Positions 34,860-44,087 of a stretch of DNA of 44,087 nucleotides are shown one piece after another (position 1 is the first letter of the stretch; the number at the start of each line of letters is the position of its first letter). The DNA lies in contig PLZG01000031.1 of the NCBI GenBank assembly GCA_003152075.1, forward strand, positions 1 to 44,087, given 5' to 3'. The position numbers and the translations under genes are program-made. The DNA comes from a candidate division FCPU426 bacterium (GTDB lineage Bacteria > Oederibacteriota > Muellerivitia > Muellerivitales > Muellerivitaceae). The notes under the pieces are model-generated. The model had not been told where the DNA came from and made no database searches. It saw only the letters and a program-made list of their open reading frames with translations.

Positions 34860-35459
34860 TTAAACTTCAGTTGTAACCTTTGCGGCGCGGGAATAAAGAC
34901 CGGAAGCGGCAAAGTATCCAATCACTAGGACTCCCACGTACCAATACCATTCGTCGTGAAGGAAATGGCCGCCGGCGGCCAGCATGCCAAAAGCCATGGG
35001 GAAGGACAAGTAAACGTTAATTTTGGAAAAGAGGGCCGCGCGGGCAACGACTTCCGGAGGGGCTGCGTTACCTGTTTTAACCCCGGTAATAATCTTGCGC
35101 TGGCAGGGCCAAATGACGAACCAAACGTTGATCCACATAATGGTCCCGAAGAGGGCGCCCAACGAAATCCAATGGCCGCGAGCGGTTGTCATGTTTTGCC
35201 AATTATTTGGAGAGTAATTGATATAAAGAAGGGCCAGTCCAAGTAAAAAGGTAATCATGGCCGCCCAGCGGAACCAGAAAAGGGCCCGAGGCATCAATTC
35301 GGGAACCACCTTCTTTTTGGTGTCCGCATCCAGTGTTTTGGCGAAGTTGGCATTAACGAAGTTAAAGAAATAAAGCAAACCTATCCACATAATCCCGAAA
35401 ACCACGTGGAACCAGCGGAAAAAGATATTTAATAGCTCAGTTAAAGTTACGTCACCCAT
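34860..35459 (-). CDS. PuuD-like (urate hydroxylase membrane-domain) protein
   Basis: ATG 35459 has GGAGGG just upstream; the in-frame ATG at 35474 contributes that ribosome site and is rejected. The 199-residue product has about five membrane helices and the family start 'FFRWFHVVFGIMWIGLLYFFNF'. Conserved histidines in the first helix and around 'GHWISLGALFG' fit a heme-binding membrane domain. Full PuuD also has a cytochrome c domain, absent here, so true urate oxidation is doubtful; a membrane redox role is inferred. Confidence 0.7.
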   Translation of the reverse strand: MGDVTLTELLNIFFRWFHVVFGIMWIGLLYFFNFVNANFAKTLDADTKKKVVPELMPRALFWFRWAAMITFLLGLALLYINYSPNNWQNMTTARGHWISLGALFGTIMWINVWFVIWPCQRKIITGVKTGNAAPPEVVARAALFSKINVYLSFPMAFGMLAAGGHFLHDEWYWYVGVLVIGYFAASGLYSRAAKVTTEV

Positions 35460-35500
35460 AAACCCTCCATCCATCGAGATTTGACCTAAAGACGGTGCTT

Positions 35501-35529
35501 ACGTTATTCGGGCGACTTGGAAAAGTCAA
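35501..35529 (-). promoter_or_regulatory. Candidate promoter for the PuuD-like gene
   Basis: On the minus strand TTGACT (35529-35524), a 17-base spacer, then TAACGT (35506-35501). Confidence 0.4.
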
Positions 35530-35668
35530 GGAGGGGGTACCCTTGGGCGCCTTAAATTAGTTGGGACTGAAAATGGTTAAAGAGTCTTTGATTTTTACTA
35601 CCATGACGCCTGAAAATCGCTATCATTTGATTGAAATCAATCTGCTTTAATTTCTTTAAGGTTTGAAC

Positions 35669-36529
35669 ATGAACGAATGTGAGCAAATTCATCCACTGCT
35701 GAGGGGTTATTTGGGCGAAATCCTTTCCGCTAGGGAACGCCGACTGGTGGCAAGACACCTGAACCTTTGCGCTTCCGCCCGCAAGGAGCTGGATCGGTTA
35801 CGCAGCGGGCCCGTGAAGGCTCCCCTCAATCCTATTGAGCCCCCGACCGAACCGTGGGATTTAAAAATATTGCGCTGGATGTACAAAACACCCAAGCCCG
35901 CTCCTAAGCAAATGGAGCAGGAGCCTAAGAAAGTAAAGCCTTCCAAATCATCCGCGCCGCCTTCACTCCAAACTCCCTCAGGAACGTTCTCCTCCAGTTC
36001 ACCATTCAGGTCCATACTCAAGATTATTCTTTTTTTTGGGGTTTTGATCCTTTTGACCCACTTCATTCAAAACGCTGGTCAAAATTCCATGGTGAAAGGC
36101 GTCAAGCGTTGGCTTTCTAAAAACCATATATTTGGCGCGACCTCCTCATTGGAATTGGTGTTGGATCTGACCAATTTGTCTCATTGGGGAGGCAACGTAG
36201 CACCGGTGGCTAGTTCGTGTCAAAGCCTCATCACTGACCCGGAGCATTTGAAGGTCTACTGGGATTTCCTTTTGCCGGGTGAACCCTTGCCCAATGTGGA
36301 CTTCACCAAAAACGCTTTAGTTTTCGTCTTTCTGGGTCCCAAAGCCACCATTGGTTTCTCGGCCAAGTTTAAACGTATGGAAAACTATACGGACAAGACA
36401 ATCCTCTGGTACGACGAAGTTCCTCCCAATTCCGGTGAAATAGCTTCGGCCGCCGCGAATCGTCCCTGGGTACTTCAACTTGTGCCCAAACCAAGCCAAG
36501 AACCAGTCTTAATTCAAAAAATCCAGTAA
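35669..36529 (+). CDS. Anti-sigma-like/PrcB-like single-span membrane protein
   Basis: A 286-residue protein from ATG 35669 (AAGG upstream). Residues 1-45 resemble the zinc-finger anti-sigma domain: C4, H30 and C34 are present, but the final cysteine of HxxxCxxC is Ala37. A Pro/Lys-rich linker and one membrane helix (about 115-133) follow. The C-terminal domain ('DFTKNALVFVFLG ... IGFSAKFKRM') resembles the PrcB C-terminal domain. No sigma gene is adjacent. The zinc finger looks degenerate, so a direct anti-sigma role is uncertain. Confidence 0.55.
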   Translation: MNECEQIHPLLRGYLGEILSARERRLVARHLNLCASARKELDRLRSGPVKAPLNPIEPPTEPWDLKILRWMYKTPKPAPKQMEQEPKKVKPSKSSAPPSLQTPSGTFSSSSPFRSILKIILFFGVLILLTHFIQNAGQNSMVKGVKRWLSKNHIFGATSSLELVLDLTNLSHWGGNVAPVASSCQSLITDPEHLKVYWDFLLPGEPLPNVDFTKNALVFVFLGPKATIGFSAKFKRMENYTDKTILWYDEVPPNSGEIASAAANRPWVLQLVPKPSQEPVLIQKIQ

Positions 36530-36590
36530 ACTTTCTCGCCCTGGGATAAGTCCTAAAGATTTTCGGAAAAAGAAAGTCTTTTGGATTAAA

Positions 36591-36622
36591 CTCTCTGTCC
36601 TTTGATACCTCTGTGGTTAAAC
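36591..36622 (+). repeat. CTCTGTG-type repeat fragment
   Basis: CTCTGTCC and CCTCTGTGGTTAA occur in direct orientation just before ychF and match the right arm of the inverted repeat at 20973-20990. Probably a remnant of the same repeat family. Confidence 0.4.
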
Positions 36623-36639
36623 TTTTTTTGGAGATTTAA

Positions 36640-37734
36640 ATGAAAATCGGAATTGTCGGCCTGCCCAACGTGGGAAAGTCCACCTTGTTTAACGCCATTA
36701 CCAAATCAAAAGCACCGGCGGAAAACTACCCCTTTTGCACCATCGACCCTAATGTGGGTGTGGTGACGGTGCCTGATGAACGCATTGGTAAACTGGCTGA
36801 AATCGAAAAGAGCGAAAAGCAAGTTCCTGCTATCGTTGAGTTTGTTGACATCGCGGGATTGGTCAAGGGCGCCAGCAAGGGAGAGGGTTTAGGCAACAAG
36901 TTTCTTTCCCATATCCGTGAGGTGGACGCTATCGCCATGGTGGTCCGTTGTTTTGAGGATTCCAATATTGTCCATGTGGAAGGGACGATTGATCCTGTTC
37001 GTGATATTGAGATTATCCTGACCGAATTATGCTTGGCTGACCTGGAAACGGTTGATAAGCGGCTGCAAAGAACCGAAAAGGGGAAGAGGGCGGGAGACAA
37101 GGAAGCCCTTGCCGAATGGGATCTTTTTAGCTTGGTGAAAAAAGCCCTGGAAGAGGGAAAGCCAGCCATGTCGGTTCCCGCCACGCCCGAACAGGAAAAG
37201 AAATTGAAAGAGTTAAGCCTGCTAACCCGCAAGCCTTTCATGTTTATCGGCAATGTCGCCGAGGGGGACTTGGTGGATGTCACTAAAAACAGGTTCTATC
37301 AGAATCTCCTTCGATACACTGAGAAACAAAAAGCCAGTTGCCTCTCCATCTCCGCAAAGATTGAGGCGGAAGTGGCCGAATTGTCAGATGAGGAAGCGGT
37401 TCAATTTTTGGCGGATTTGGGTATTAAGGAAAGAGGCCTCCACGCCATAATCCGTAAAGCCTATGAAACCCTCGGGCTTATATCCTATTTCACGGCCGGC
37501 CCCATGGAAGCCAGGGCTTGGACCATTACCCGGGGGACATTGGCCCCCCAGGCGGCAGGGAAGATCCATTCCGACATTGAGCGTGGATTCATAAGAGCCG
37601 AAGTTTATTCCTACGAGGACCTCAAATCGGCGGGTTCGGTGGTAAAGGCCCGGGAAGCGGGCAAGCTGCGCACTGAGGGCAAGGAATACTTGATGAAAGA
37701 TGGGGACGTTGTCCATTTTAGGTTCAATGTTTAA
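36640..37734 (+). CDS. ychF: Redox-regulated ATPase YchF (Obg family)
   Basis: A 364-residue P-loop protein of the normal YchF length. The P-loop GLPNVGKST is at residues 6-14 and the usual NKxD is replaced by 'GNVAEGD', as in the family, which prefers ATP. A coiled coil and the C-terminal TGS domain ('DGDVVHFRFNV') follow. YchF binds ribosomes and affects stress responses. GGAG precedes the start, and a small secreted protein gene follows after 10 bases. Confidence 0.95.
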   Translation: MKIGIVGLPNVGKSTLFNAITKSKAPAENYPFCTIDPNVGVVTVPDERIGKLAEIEKSEKQVPAIVEFVDIAGLVKGASKGEGLGNKFLSHIREVDAIAMVVRCFEDSNIVHVEGTIDPVRDIEIILTELCLADLETVDKRLQRTEKGKRAGDKEALAEWDLFSLVKKALEEGKPAMSVPATPEQEKKLKELSLLTRKPFMFIGNVAEGDLVDVTKNRFYQNLLRYTEKQKASCLSISAKIEAEVAELSDEEAVQFLADLGIKERGLHAIIRKAYETLGLISYFTAGPMEARAWTITRGTLAPQAAGKIHSDIERGFIRAEVYSYEDLKSAGSVVKAREAGKLRTEGKEYLMKDGDVVHFRFNV

Positions 37735-37744
37735 GGTGTTTCCG

Positions 37745-38215
37745 ATGAGTTTGAAAAAAACCGTGTTTATTCTGGGAATGCTTCTGGCGGTTTTTCCCGC
37801 CTTCGCGGCCAATGAGGACCTGGAAACGGTGGAGGCCCCCGCCCTGGGAGAAAGGGTAGCCACCTACCTTCAAACCATGGTGACGGCTGTCAGCCAGACT
37901 ATGGCCATTAAACCTTCCTCCAATCAAGCCCTGAACCAGGAACCCTACCGGGCCACAGTTACTTACAACTTCGGCCTTATGGCCATAGATGTGTCCCTGG
38001 TGGGTACCCAGGCCGACAAAAAGAAGGTCAAGGACATCATCGAATTCACCAAAAAGCTCCTTTTGGGTTTTAACAAGAAGCTCGATTACAATTTTGGAAT
38101 CACACTGGAAGAGCAGGATATTAATATCGAGTACCAGAACGTCCTGGAAAACCGCACCATTCTTCAATGCCAAGGCGGGTTTTTCTCCGCGCCGGATTCA
38201 AAGAAAGACCGCTGA
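37745..38215 (+). CDS. Small exported hypothetical protein
   Basis: A 156-residue protein from ATG 37745 with AAGGTG upstream and a signal peptide ending near residue 21 (AFA). Two longer in-frame starts would overlap ychF and spoil the signal. The mature part ('YRATVTYNFGLMAIDVSL', then a Lys-rich helix and 'NFGITLEEQDINIEY') looks like a small alpha/beta domain. I do not recognise it. Its stop is 5 bases from the stop of the convergent giant secreted protein. Confidence 0.75.
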   Translation: MSLKKTVFILGMLLAVFPAFAANEDLETVEAPALGERVATYLQTMVTAVSQTMAIKPSSNQALNQEPYRATVTYNFGLMAIDVSLVGTQADKKKVKDIIEFTKKLLLGFNKKLDYNFGITLEEQDINIEYQNVLENRTILQCQGGFFSAPDSKKDR

Positions 38216-38220
38216 GTCTC

Positions 38221-41200
38221 TTACCGCAAAACGATCAATTTTCCAATCGAGTGGCCCTGAGGAGTTTTTACCACGAGGTAATAGAGCCCGTCCGCCAGGG
38301 GTGTGTTCCATTTATCTTTCGTCACGAGCGACAACGTTACTGATCCTGCAGCTTGGGCTCCGTAATCAACCTCGTATACTTTTCTAAAGGCGGTGGTGAA
38401 CACTTGGACTGACACATCATTGGCCGCCTGTCCGAGGGTTAATTGGATGTGGGCCGGATTGGAATCCAAAACGGGATTGGGATAAATCACGAGTTTTCCA
38501 CCCGAGCCATGGGTGGGTGAAAAGATAGGGCTAAAAGTGGGTGTAATGGTTTGGGTGAAGGTGATTGTTGGAGGAATAGTTGAGGTCGGGCTATTGGTGG
38601 GAGTGTTCGTGGGTGTGGATGAAGGGGTCATAGTTAAGGTGTAAGTCGGGGGTGGCGGTGGAAAGGTCCAAGTAAGAGTTGGAGTATTGGTGGGCGAGTT
38701 AGTCGGGGAGGATGTGGATGATGCTGTAGGAGTCTTGGTTGGAGTTTGAGTCCTGGTTAAGGTAGGAGTTGCGGTCGGACTAGAAGTGGGGCTATTCGTG
38801 GGGGTGTTGGAGGGTGCTATTGTTCCGGTGTTTGTGGCGGAAGGAGAAGGCGTGTTTGTGGCACTTGCACTGGGTGTTCCGGTCAAGCTGTTGGTGGGCG
38901 AAAGCGTTGGAGTTGTTGTAGGAGTTCGCGTGGGAGTGGTTGTTGGGCTGGAAGTGGGACTATTAGTAGGCGTCAATGTGGAGGTTCGGGTTGGGGTTGG
39001 TGTCGGACTGTTCATTGTTGTGTTGGTAGGCGTAAGAGTTGGGGTATCAGTAGGAGTTTTGGTTGGTGAGTTTGTTGGGCTGTTGGCACCCGGAGGGGTT
39101 GAGGTTGGTGTTGAGGAAGGGGTGGCTGTTGGGGTGGAGCCGGTCACCAATTTCCAAACACTGCTTCCGAATGTGGTTAGGTAGCGGTCACCCGTGGCGG
39201 TGTCGAAAGTTACCCGGTGGGTGTTCCTAAAGGGTACGTCTGTGATCCGGTTCCAATTGATTCCCGCGTCCAAGCTTTCCCAAATACCCTGATTTTCGGT
39301 CCCAAGATAAACATCCGAGGCGTTGCTGGGATTCACGCTGGGGCAAAAGCCGTCAATGGGGTTGAGAGTTGTGGGAAAAGTCGAAATCGGGTGGGTCCAA
39401 CTGGTTCCGCCATTGGTCGAACGGTACATCCCCTTTTGCTGGGGCGAACCCCATTTCATGGAAGCGGCGTAAATGGTCGTGCCGGAAGAGTCGATATCGA
39501 AACCTTGTAGGTAATAAAGGGGAACCCCCGCACCGTCGCCATTAATTGTCAGGCAGTTCCAGCTGGTTCCGCCGTTAGTGGATTTCCAGATTCCCCCGGT
39601 GTTGGCCACATTCCAACCACCAACCGTATAAGCAGAAATCAGGCAATAGAGGTTTCCGCCATTGTCCATCTTGAGTTGGTAAGCGTGGTAGTTAGCTCCA
39701 AGACCTAATCCTGTGTTCACGGCAGCCCAGTTGGCCCCTCCATTGGTGGATTTAAAGACTCCACCGTTGGCTGCGCTGTTGCCCCAGATCGCCACGTACA
39801 TATTTCCCGCACCATCCCGAAGAATGGAGGTGGCCGGGGTGCCCGGTAAACCCGTGGATACGCTGACCCAATTGGCCCCATTGTCGGTGCTTTTCAAAAC
39901 CCCTCCCACTCCGGGCGCACGGCCTATTTGGGTGGAATGGGGGATGTCATGCTGGTTGGATGCGGCGGCATAAATAGTTTGGGTTCCTGCATCAAAGGCC
40001 ATTTCATAAATCGTGTTATGCCAGGTTACGCTAAAGGGAAGGCTGTGGTACCAGGTATTGCCGCTATCAGTGGATCGCTGGAGGCCAATGTCGCTCTGGG
40101 CGATGTAATGGGTGGTGGAAGACCAGGGACTAATGTAGTAATGCCAGGCGGTGGTGACTTCCAAACCACGGGAAGTCCATTTTTTTCCAGCGGCAATTGG
40201 GTTGGTATCGGAGAAGGTGGAATAGATTTGGTTCCAGGTCGTTCCGCCGTCGGTGGTCTGGTAACTGGTATCCAGGTCGGTGGCGGCTACCCGATTGGGG
40301 TTGGCGGGGTCCACCTTGATCTGAATCCAAGCGGCCCCTTCCTGGAATAAAATATCCCAGTCGATCCAGCCTAAGGTCACGTTGCCGCCGCCCTTCACTG
40401 GGATAAAGACATTGTTCCAGGTAGCACCATAGTCCGTGGTTTTCCAAACGCTTTCGGTGACCGCGTTGGAATTATTGAGGGCATAGGCGGTTGCCGGATA
40501 ACTTTCGGAGCATTCAACTTTATTAAAGCCGTCGGTTACCGTGCCGACTTGGGCCAGCGTCCAATTGGCAGCCCCGTTGATAGAGCGGTAAATATCGGTG
40601 CCGTTGCCGGTTCCGCCACGGGTGCTGTCATAAACCCCGTAAAGAACCACAGTGGTACCCGTGCTGGCACCCGAAAATCCGGTAAGGGCGTTACCCGGTA
40701 GACCCGTGTTGGCCGCCACGAAACCGCCCCCTGTGTTCACGTTGGTGCCTTTAAAAACGCCCCCGCCAGTTTGCGCAAAGGAATCAATGTCCGAGCCGAT
40801 ATAGACGGTCCGGTTACCGGCAGGAGAAGACTGATCAATGACCGCGTCCCACACATAGCCGTCCACACCCGTACAGACATTCCAGGATGTCCCGCCATTG
40901 ATGGAGTAATAAGCGCCTGAGTCCGCGCCGAGGACAATGAAGTTGGAATTTCCCCGGTCTAGCATGATGCGGGTTATACGGGTGTTGTTTCCCCAGGTGG
41001 GTTGGGTTGCATAGGTCCAATTGACTCCTTCGTCCGTGCTTTTTAAAAGGCTCCCACCAGTGTCATCTTTCTGCATGCCGAAGGCCCAGAGGTTGTTGAT
41101 GTTATTGGGGTCATAACCAATGGGACAGGAGCCGTTGGGGTAATCGGTCAAGGAGCCGAACTGTATGTAATCCAACATGGTGTAGTTAGTGGTGTTATTG

Positions 41201-41379
41201 GTTGAGCGGTAGATGCCGCCCATGTCGCATTGCAGAAAAACGAGGTTGGGATCAAGTGGGGAATATGACGGCGCGAATTGGGCTCCGCCTCCACCGACGC
41301 CTAGGTTTGTCCAGGCTTGGGCGTGAAGTAGGGAAGTGATGAGTAAAAAGGATAAGGTCATGCATGACCTGGTTTTCAT
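38221..41379 (-). CDS. Secreted GH74/sortilin-like beta-propeller with Thr/Pro linker and C-terminal sorting-type domain
   Basis: A 1,052-residue exported protein. It has a signal peptide (cut near 20). A propeller region (about 22-745) carries repeated Asp-box motifs such as '[11 protein letters not shown]' and '[11 protein letters not shown]'. Its start '[17 protein letters not shown] ... [10 protein letters not shown]' resembles the first blade of GH74 xyloglucanases, with D52 in the position of a catalytic Asp; VPS10/sortilin-like binding is the alternative. A Thr/Pro/Ser linker spans about 747-957. The last 95 residues ('LVIYPNPV ... [10 protein letters not shown] ... LIVLR') form a FlgD-Ig/type IX-like sorting domain. 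It is divergent from the Thr-X protein at 41632 and shares its low-complexity style. The enzyme role is likely but unproven. Confidence 0.8.
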   Translation of the reverse strand: MKTRSCMTLSFLLITSLLHAQAWTNLGVGGGGAQFAPSYSPLDPNLVFLQCDMGGIYRSTNNTTNYTMLDYIQFGSLTDYPNGSCPIGYDPNNINNLWAFGMQKDDTGGSLLKSTDEGVNWTYATQPTWGNNTRITRIMLDRGNSNFIVLGADSGAYYSINGGTSWNVCTGVDGYVWDAVIDQSSPAGNRTVYIGSDIDSFAQTGGGVFKGTNVNTGGGFVAANTGLPGNALTGFSGASTGTTVVLYGVYDSTRGGTGNGTDIYRSINGAANWTLAQVGTVTDGFNKVECSESYPATAYALNNSNAVTESVWKTTDYGATWNNVFIPVKGGGNVTLGWIDWDILFQEGAAWIQIKVDPANPNRVAATDLDTSYQTTDGGTTWNQIYSTFSDTNPIAAGKKWTSRGLEVTTAWHYYISPWSSTTHYIAQSDIGLQRSTDSGNTWYHSLPFSVTWHNTIYEMAFDAGTQTIYAAASNQHDIPHSTQIGRAPGVGGVLKSTDNGANWVSVSTGLPGTPATSILRDGAGNMYVAIWGNSAANGGVFKSTNGGANWAAVNTGLGLGANYHAYQLKMDNGGNLYCLISAYTVGGWNVANTGGIWKSTNGGTSWNCLTINGDGAGVPLYYLQGFDIDSSGTTIYAASMKWGSPQQKGMYRSTNGGTSWTHPISTFPTTLNPIDGFCPSVNPSNASDVYLGTENQGIWESLDAGINWNRITDVPFRNTHRVTFDTATGDRYLTTFGSSVWKLVTGSTPTATPSSTPTSTPPGANSPTNSPTKTPTDTPTLTPTNTTMNSPTPTPTRTSTLTPTNSPTSSPTTTPTRTPTTTPTLSPTNSLTGTPSASATNTPSPSATNTGTIAPSNTPTNSPTSSPTATPTLTRTQTPTKTPTASSTSSPTNSPTNTPTLTWTFPPPPPTYTLTMTPSSTPTNTPTNSPTSTIPPTITFTQTITPTFSPIFSPTHGSGGKLVIYPNPVLDSNPAHIQLTLGQAANDVSVQVFTTAFRKVYEVDYGAQAAGSVTLSLVTKDKWNTPLADGLYYLVVKTPQGHSIGKLIVLR

Positions 41380-41631
41380 AGGCTAATTTTATCTCGGATT
41401 TGTTTTCGGGGATTGGAATTCAGACAATCAATTACATGTCCTGGTACAGGGTGGATTCTAAAGTAGGGAAGCCTTAATCAGTCATAAACCCTGAATTAAT
41501 GGTGATTTTTAGTGAAAATTATTTTATTTGATGTCCACAAAAGGGCTAAAGAAAGGGTAATATTGACCGTTATTAAATCAACCAAGCAATATCTCTCGAC
41601 GCTATATATTTAAGGCCTGAAAGCTTTGTCA

Positions 41632-44087
41632 ATGCGTGTTTTAAAACTGAGTAATTCCTACCTTTCTCAAGTAACTTTGTTGCTTGTGTCATTTTTTGTT
41701 TGGGTAATTTTGTTGAGTCCAATTGGGAACGTATTTGCCCTGACTCCCACACTTAGCCCAACCAATACTCGCACTAATACGAATACGGCGACGGTTACAA
41801 ATACACCTACCAATACTGGAACGCCGACAAATACATTTACAATCACTAATACCCTTACTCCAACCAATACTCATACCCCTAGCAACACACCTACCCAGAC
41901 CTTCACCCGGACAAATACGGGTACACCAACCGACACTCGCACACCGACCAATACCTTTACCATTACTGATACTCCGACTCCGACTAACACTCGGACCAAT
42001 ACTGGTACATCTACTAATACCTTCACCATAACCAACACTCGGACCCACACCAATACACCAACTGTTACCGATACCCATACGGTTACCAACACGCCTACCC
42101 AAACCCCAACAAGGACAAATACCCGGACCCCGACCAGTACCTTTACTATTACCAACACTCGGACTCACACCAATACCCCTACGGTTACCAATACTCACAC
42201 AGTGACCAACACACCCACCAAGACCCCCACAAAGACGACTACCGGGACTTCCACGAGTACTTTTACCATTACCGATACTCGGACTCACACCAATACTCCT
42301 ACAATGACCAATACCTCTACGATTACCCCGACAAGGACGAATACTGGGACATCGACTAATACCCACACACCAAGTAACACATTTACCGTCACGAATACAC
42401 ACACCGTGACGAGAACTCCCACCGCAACCAATACACGGACCAACACGGGAACGCCGACCAATACACAAACTCGAACTAATACTTTTACCATTACCGATAC
42501 CCGGACTCCCACCAATACTCCAACGGTGACTAACACCTCGACGAATACTCATACGAGAACGAATACCGGGACCCCGACTAATACTCACACACCAACTAAT
42601 ACATTCACTGTCACGAATACTCATACCATGACGAATACCCCCACGGCAACCAACACCCGGACAAACACAGGAACCCCAACCAATACCCGTACCTCGACGA
42701 ATACCTTCACGGTAACGAATACTCACACGGTGACGGATACTCCTACCGCTACCAATACCCGAACTAACACTGGATCCCCGACTAGTACCCATACTCCTAC
42801 AAATACCTTTACGGTTACCAATACCCACACGTTGACCAACACTTCCACTTCAACTTTCACCCGGACGAATACAGGTACCTCGACGAATACACCTACTTTC
42901 ACAAATACACATACCCCAACGAATACCCCAACTCAGACCTTTACCCGGACTGATACGGGAACCCCAACCAATACTCATACTGTGACTAACACGCCAACCT
43001 CAACTTTCACACGAACAAATACGGGAACGTCAACCAATACGCCTACCGCAACCAATACTCACACGGTGACGAATACTCCTACTGCAACCAATACCAGGAC
43101 CAATACGGGCACGCCGACTAACACTCGTACATTCACTAATACTTTCACTGTAACCAATACTCCTACGGTGACTAATACCTCTACCGTAACCAATACCCGG
43201 ACAAACACGGGAACCTCAACCAATACACGTACCCAGACTAACACACCTACTTTGACCAACACCCACACCGTGACGAATACCCCTACCTCAACCAATACCA
43301 GGACTAATACGGGAACCTCAACCAATACACGCACCCCGACTAACACTCCCACTGTGACCAATACCCACACCGTGACGAATACTCCTACCTCAACCAATAC
43401 CAGGACTAATACGGGAACCTCAACCAATACACGCACCCCGACTAACACTCCCACTGTGACTAATACTCACACGGTGACGAATACCCACACCGTGACGAAT
43501 ACTCCTACCTCAACCAATACCAGGACTAATACAGGAACCTCAACCAATACACGCACCCCGACTAACACACCTACTGTGACTAACACCCACACGGTGACGA
43601 ATACCTCTACCTCAACCAATACCAGGACCAACACAGGTACACCTACTAATACCCATACCTTCACAAATACCTTTACGGTTACAAATACCCATACATTGAC
43701 CAATACGCCTACCTCGACCTTTACGCGGACAAATACCGGGACCCCCACGAATACGCCTACCCCAACAAATACCCGTACACCAACGAGTGCCTTTACTCAG
43801 ACTTTCACCAGGACCAATACGGGAACCCCCACCAATACCCATACCTTCACTAACACCTCCACTTTGACGAATACCCATACGGTGACCGACACCCCCACAC
43901 CCACCTTTACCAGAACCAATACAGGAACCCCCACAAACACCCATACCTTCACAAATACCTTTACGATTACAAATACTCGTACATCGACCAATACGCCTAC
44001 CTCGACCTTTACGCGGACAAATACCGGGACCTCAACGAATACATCCACTCCAACCAATACATGCACACCAACAAATACTCCCACTCA
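41632..44087 (+). CDS. Secreted Thr-X alternating-repeat protein (3' end outside the window)
   Basis: ATG 41632 opens a frame that has no stop before the window ends, giving at least 818 codons. Residues 1-36 are a signal peptide (hydrophobic '[15 protein letters not shown]', cut after 'VFA'). From residue 38 on, every second residue is Thr (rarely Ser) and the other is mostly Asn, Pro, Arg, His, Val, Gly, Phe, Ile or Ser. The register does not shift over about 390 dipeptides. A loose unit of about 34 residues recurs ([16 protein letters not shown]...), and three copies near 43270-43593 are almost identical in DNA. All four Thr codons are used. It is probably exported and surface-exposed; a glycosylated stalk or adhesin is plausible. 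The ribosome site is weak, with AAGG 16 bases away. The C-terminal domains are unseen. Confidence 0.75.
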   Translation, partial: MRVLKLSNSYLSQVTLLLVSFFVWVILLSPIGNVFALTPTLSPTNTRTNTNTATVTNTPTNTGTPTNTFTITNTLTPTNTHTPSNTPTQTFTRTNTGTPTDTRTPTNTFTITDTPTPTNTRTNTGTSTNTFTITNTRTHTNTPTVTDTHTVTNTPTQTPTRTNTRTPTSTFTITNTRTHTNTPTVTNTHTVTNTPTKTPTKTTTGTSTSTFTITDTRTHTNTPTMTNTSTITPTRTNTGTSTNTHTPSNTFTVTNTHTVTRTPTATNTRTNTGTPTNTQTRTNTFTITDTRTPTNTPTVTNTSTNTHTRTNTGTPTNTHTPTNTFTVTNTHTMTNTPTATNTRTNTGTPTNTRTSTNTFTVTNTHTVTDTPTATNTRTNTGSPTSTHTPTNTFTVTNTHTLTNTSTSTFTRTNTGTSTNTPTFTNTHTPTNTPTQTFTRTDTGTPTNTHTVTNTPTSTFTRTNTGTSTNTPTATNTHTVTNTPTATNTRTNTGTPTNTRTFTNTFTVTNTPTVTNTSTVTNTRTNTGTSTNTRTQTNTPTLTNTHTVTNTPTSTNTRTNTGTSTNTRTPTNTPTVTNTHTVTNTPTSTNTRTNTGTSTNTRTPTNTPTVTNTHTVTNTHTVTNTPTSTNTRTNTGTSTNTRTPTNTPTVTNTHTVTNTSTSTNTRTNTGTPTNTHTFTNTFTVTNTHTLTNTPTSTFTRTNTGTPTNTPTPTNTRTPTSAFTQTFTRTNTGTPTNTHTFTNTSTLTNTHTVTDTPTPTFTRTNTGTPTNTHTFTNTFTITNTRTSTNTPTSTFTRTNTGTSTNTSTPTNTCTPTNTPT
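43270..43593 (+). repeat. 102-bp tandem repeat in the Thr-X gene
   Basis: Copies at 43270-43371, 43372-43473 and 43492-43593 are nearly identical, differing mostly at third codon positions. An 18-bp partial unit lies between copies 2 and 3 (43474-43491). Each unit encodes 34 residues. The unit length and the insertion are both multiples of 6, so the Thr register is preserved. Confidence 0.85.

Noticed and set aside
38786-39184. Val/Gly-rich plus-strand frame
   Set aside because: Antisense shadow of the Thr/Pro linker in the large minus-strand secreted protein.
41689-44084. Long antisense open frames reading V-x-V-x or G/R/S/C-rich repeats opposite the Thr-X array
   Set aside because: They are forced by the ACN-NNN codon pattern of the plus strand; they lack signal peptides and ribosome sites, while the plus strand has a signal peptide and a strict protein pattern.
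41743-44087. CRISPR-like array
   Set aside because: The repeats are contiguous, diverge gradually, encode one open frame and have no unique spacers.

Overview
The window is bacterial chromosome from a diderm (Gram-negative-type) organism. It carries a complete tig-clpP-clpX locus, RNase J, thioredoxin reductase, a long-form SerA, ECF sigma signalling, predicted outer-membrane and many signal-peptide proteins, and secreted proteins with Thr/Pro linkers and C-terminal sorting-type beta domains. Core promoters look like sigma-70 (TTGACA/TATAAT-like) and many starts have a clear AGGAG-type site. The exact lineage cannot be read from the sequence. The Thr/Pro/Asn-rich secreted proteins and sorting-type C-termini suggest an uncultured FCB/PVC-neighbourhood or candidate-phylum bacterium (low-confidence inference).

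Layout. 1-5.3 kb: tail of a secreted protein; a small secreted protein; a three-gene operon (b561-like membrane protein, YceI-like protein, ferritin-like diiron protein); an RRM/RGG RNA-binding protein, a terminator, and RNase J. 5.3-9.4 kb: a secreted DUF5060/GH5-like glycosidase, two small Cys-rich zinc-ribbon proteins, a PilZ protein, and a small secreted protein behind a perfect 20-bp hairpin. 9.4-12 kb (minus): trxB and glpD. 12-17.4 kb: a promoter, tRNA-Leu(UAG) embedded in a cluster of repeat hairpins, then tig-clpP-clpX, an alpha/beta hydrolase and a TPR protein. 17.4-20.9 kb: a cNMP-binding protein divergent from a serine-biosynthesis pair (class V aminotransferase, serA), with a CRP-type palindrome at the start of the leader. 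21-24.3 kb: four tightly spaced genes (DUF5683-like, beta-barrel, PilZ, MCP-like). 24.4-30.1 kb: a zinc-ribbon/TPR membrane protein, a minus-strand flippase-FAD oxidoreductase-glycosyltransferase operon, and a TPR secreted protein with a terminator. 30.1-36.5 kb: a family-4-like uracil-DNA glycosylase, M17 leucyl aminopeptidase, an ECF sigma/anti-sigma/CpxP-like operon, a TPR-like protein, a PuuD-like membrane protein, and a degenerate anti-sigma-like/PrcB-like protein. 36.6-44.1 kb: ychF with a small secreted protein, a large GH74/sortilin-like propeller protein (minus), and an open-ended secreted protein (plus).

The most unusual object is the last gene, 41632 to the window end. After a signal peptide, about 780 residues follow a Thr-X-Thr-X pattern whose register never slips, and the gene runs off the window. 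Other leads are the start-codon hairpin at 8804-8849, the tRNA-Leu-associated hairpin repeats, the CRP-type operator at the serine promoter, the b561/YceI/diiron operon, and an ECF-type promoter candidate before the envelope-stress operon.
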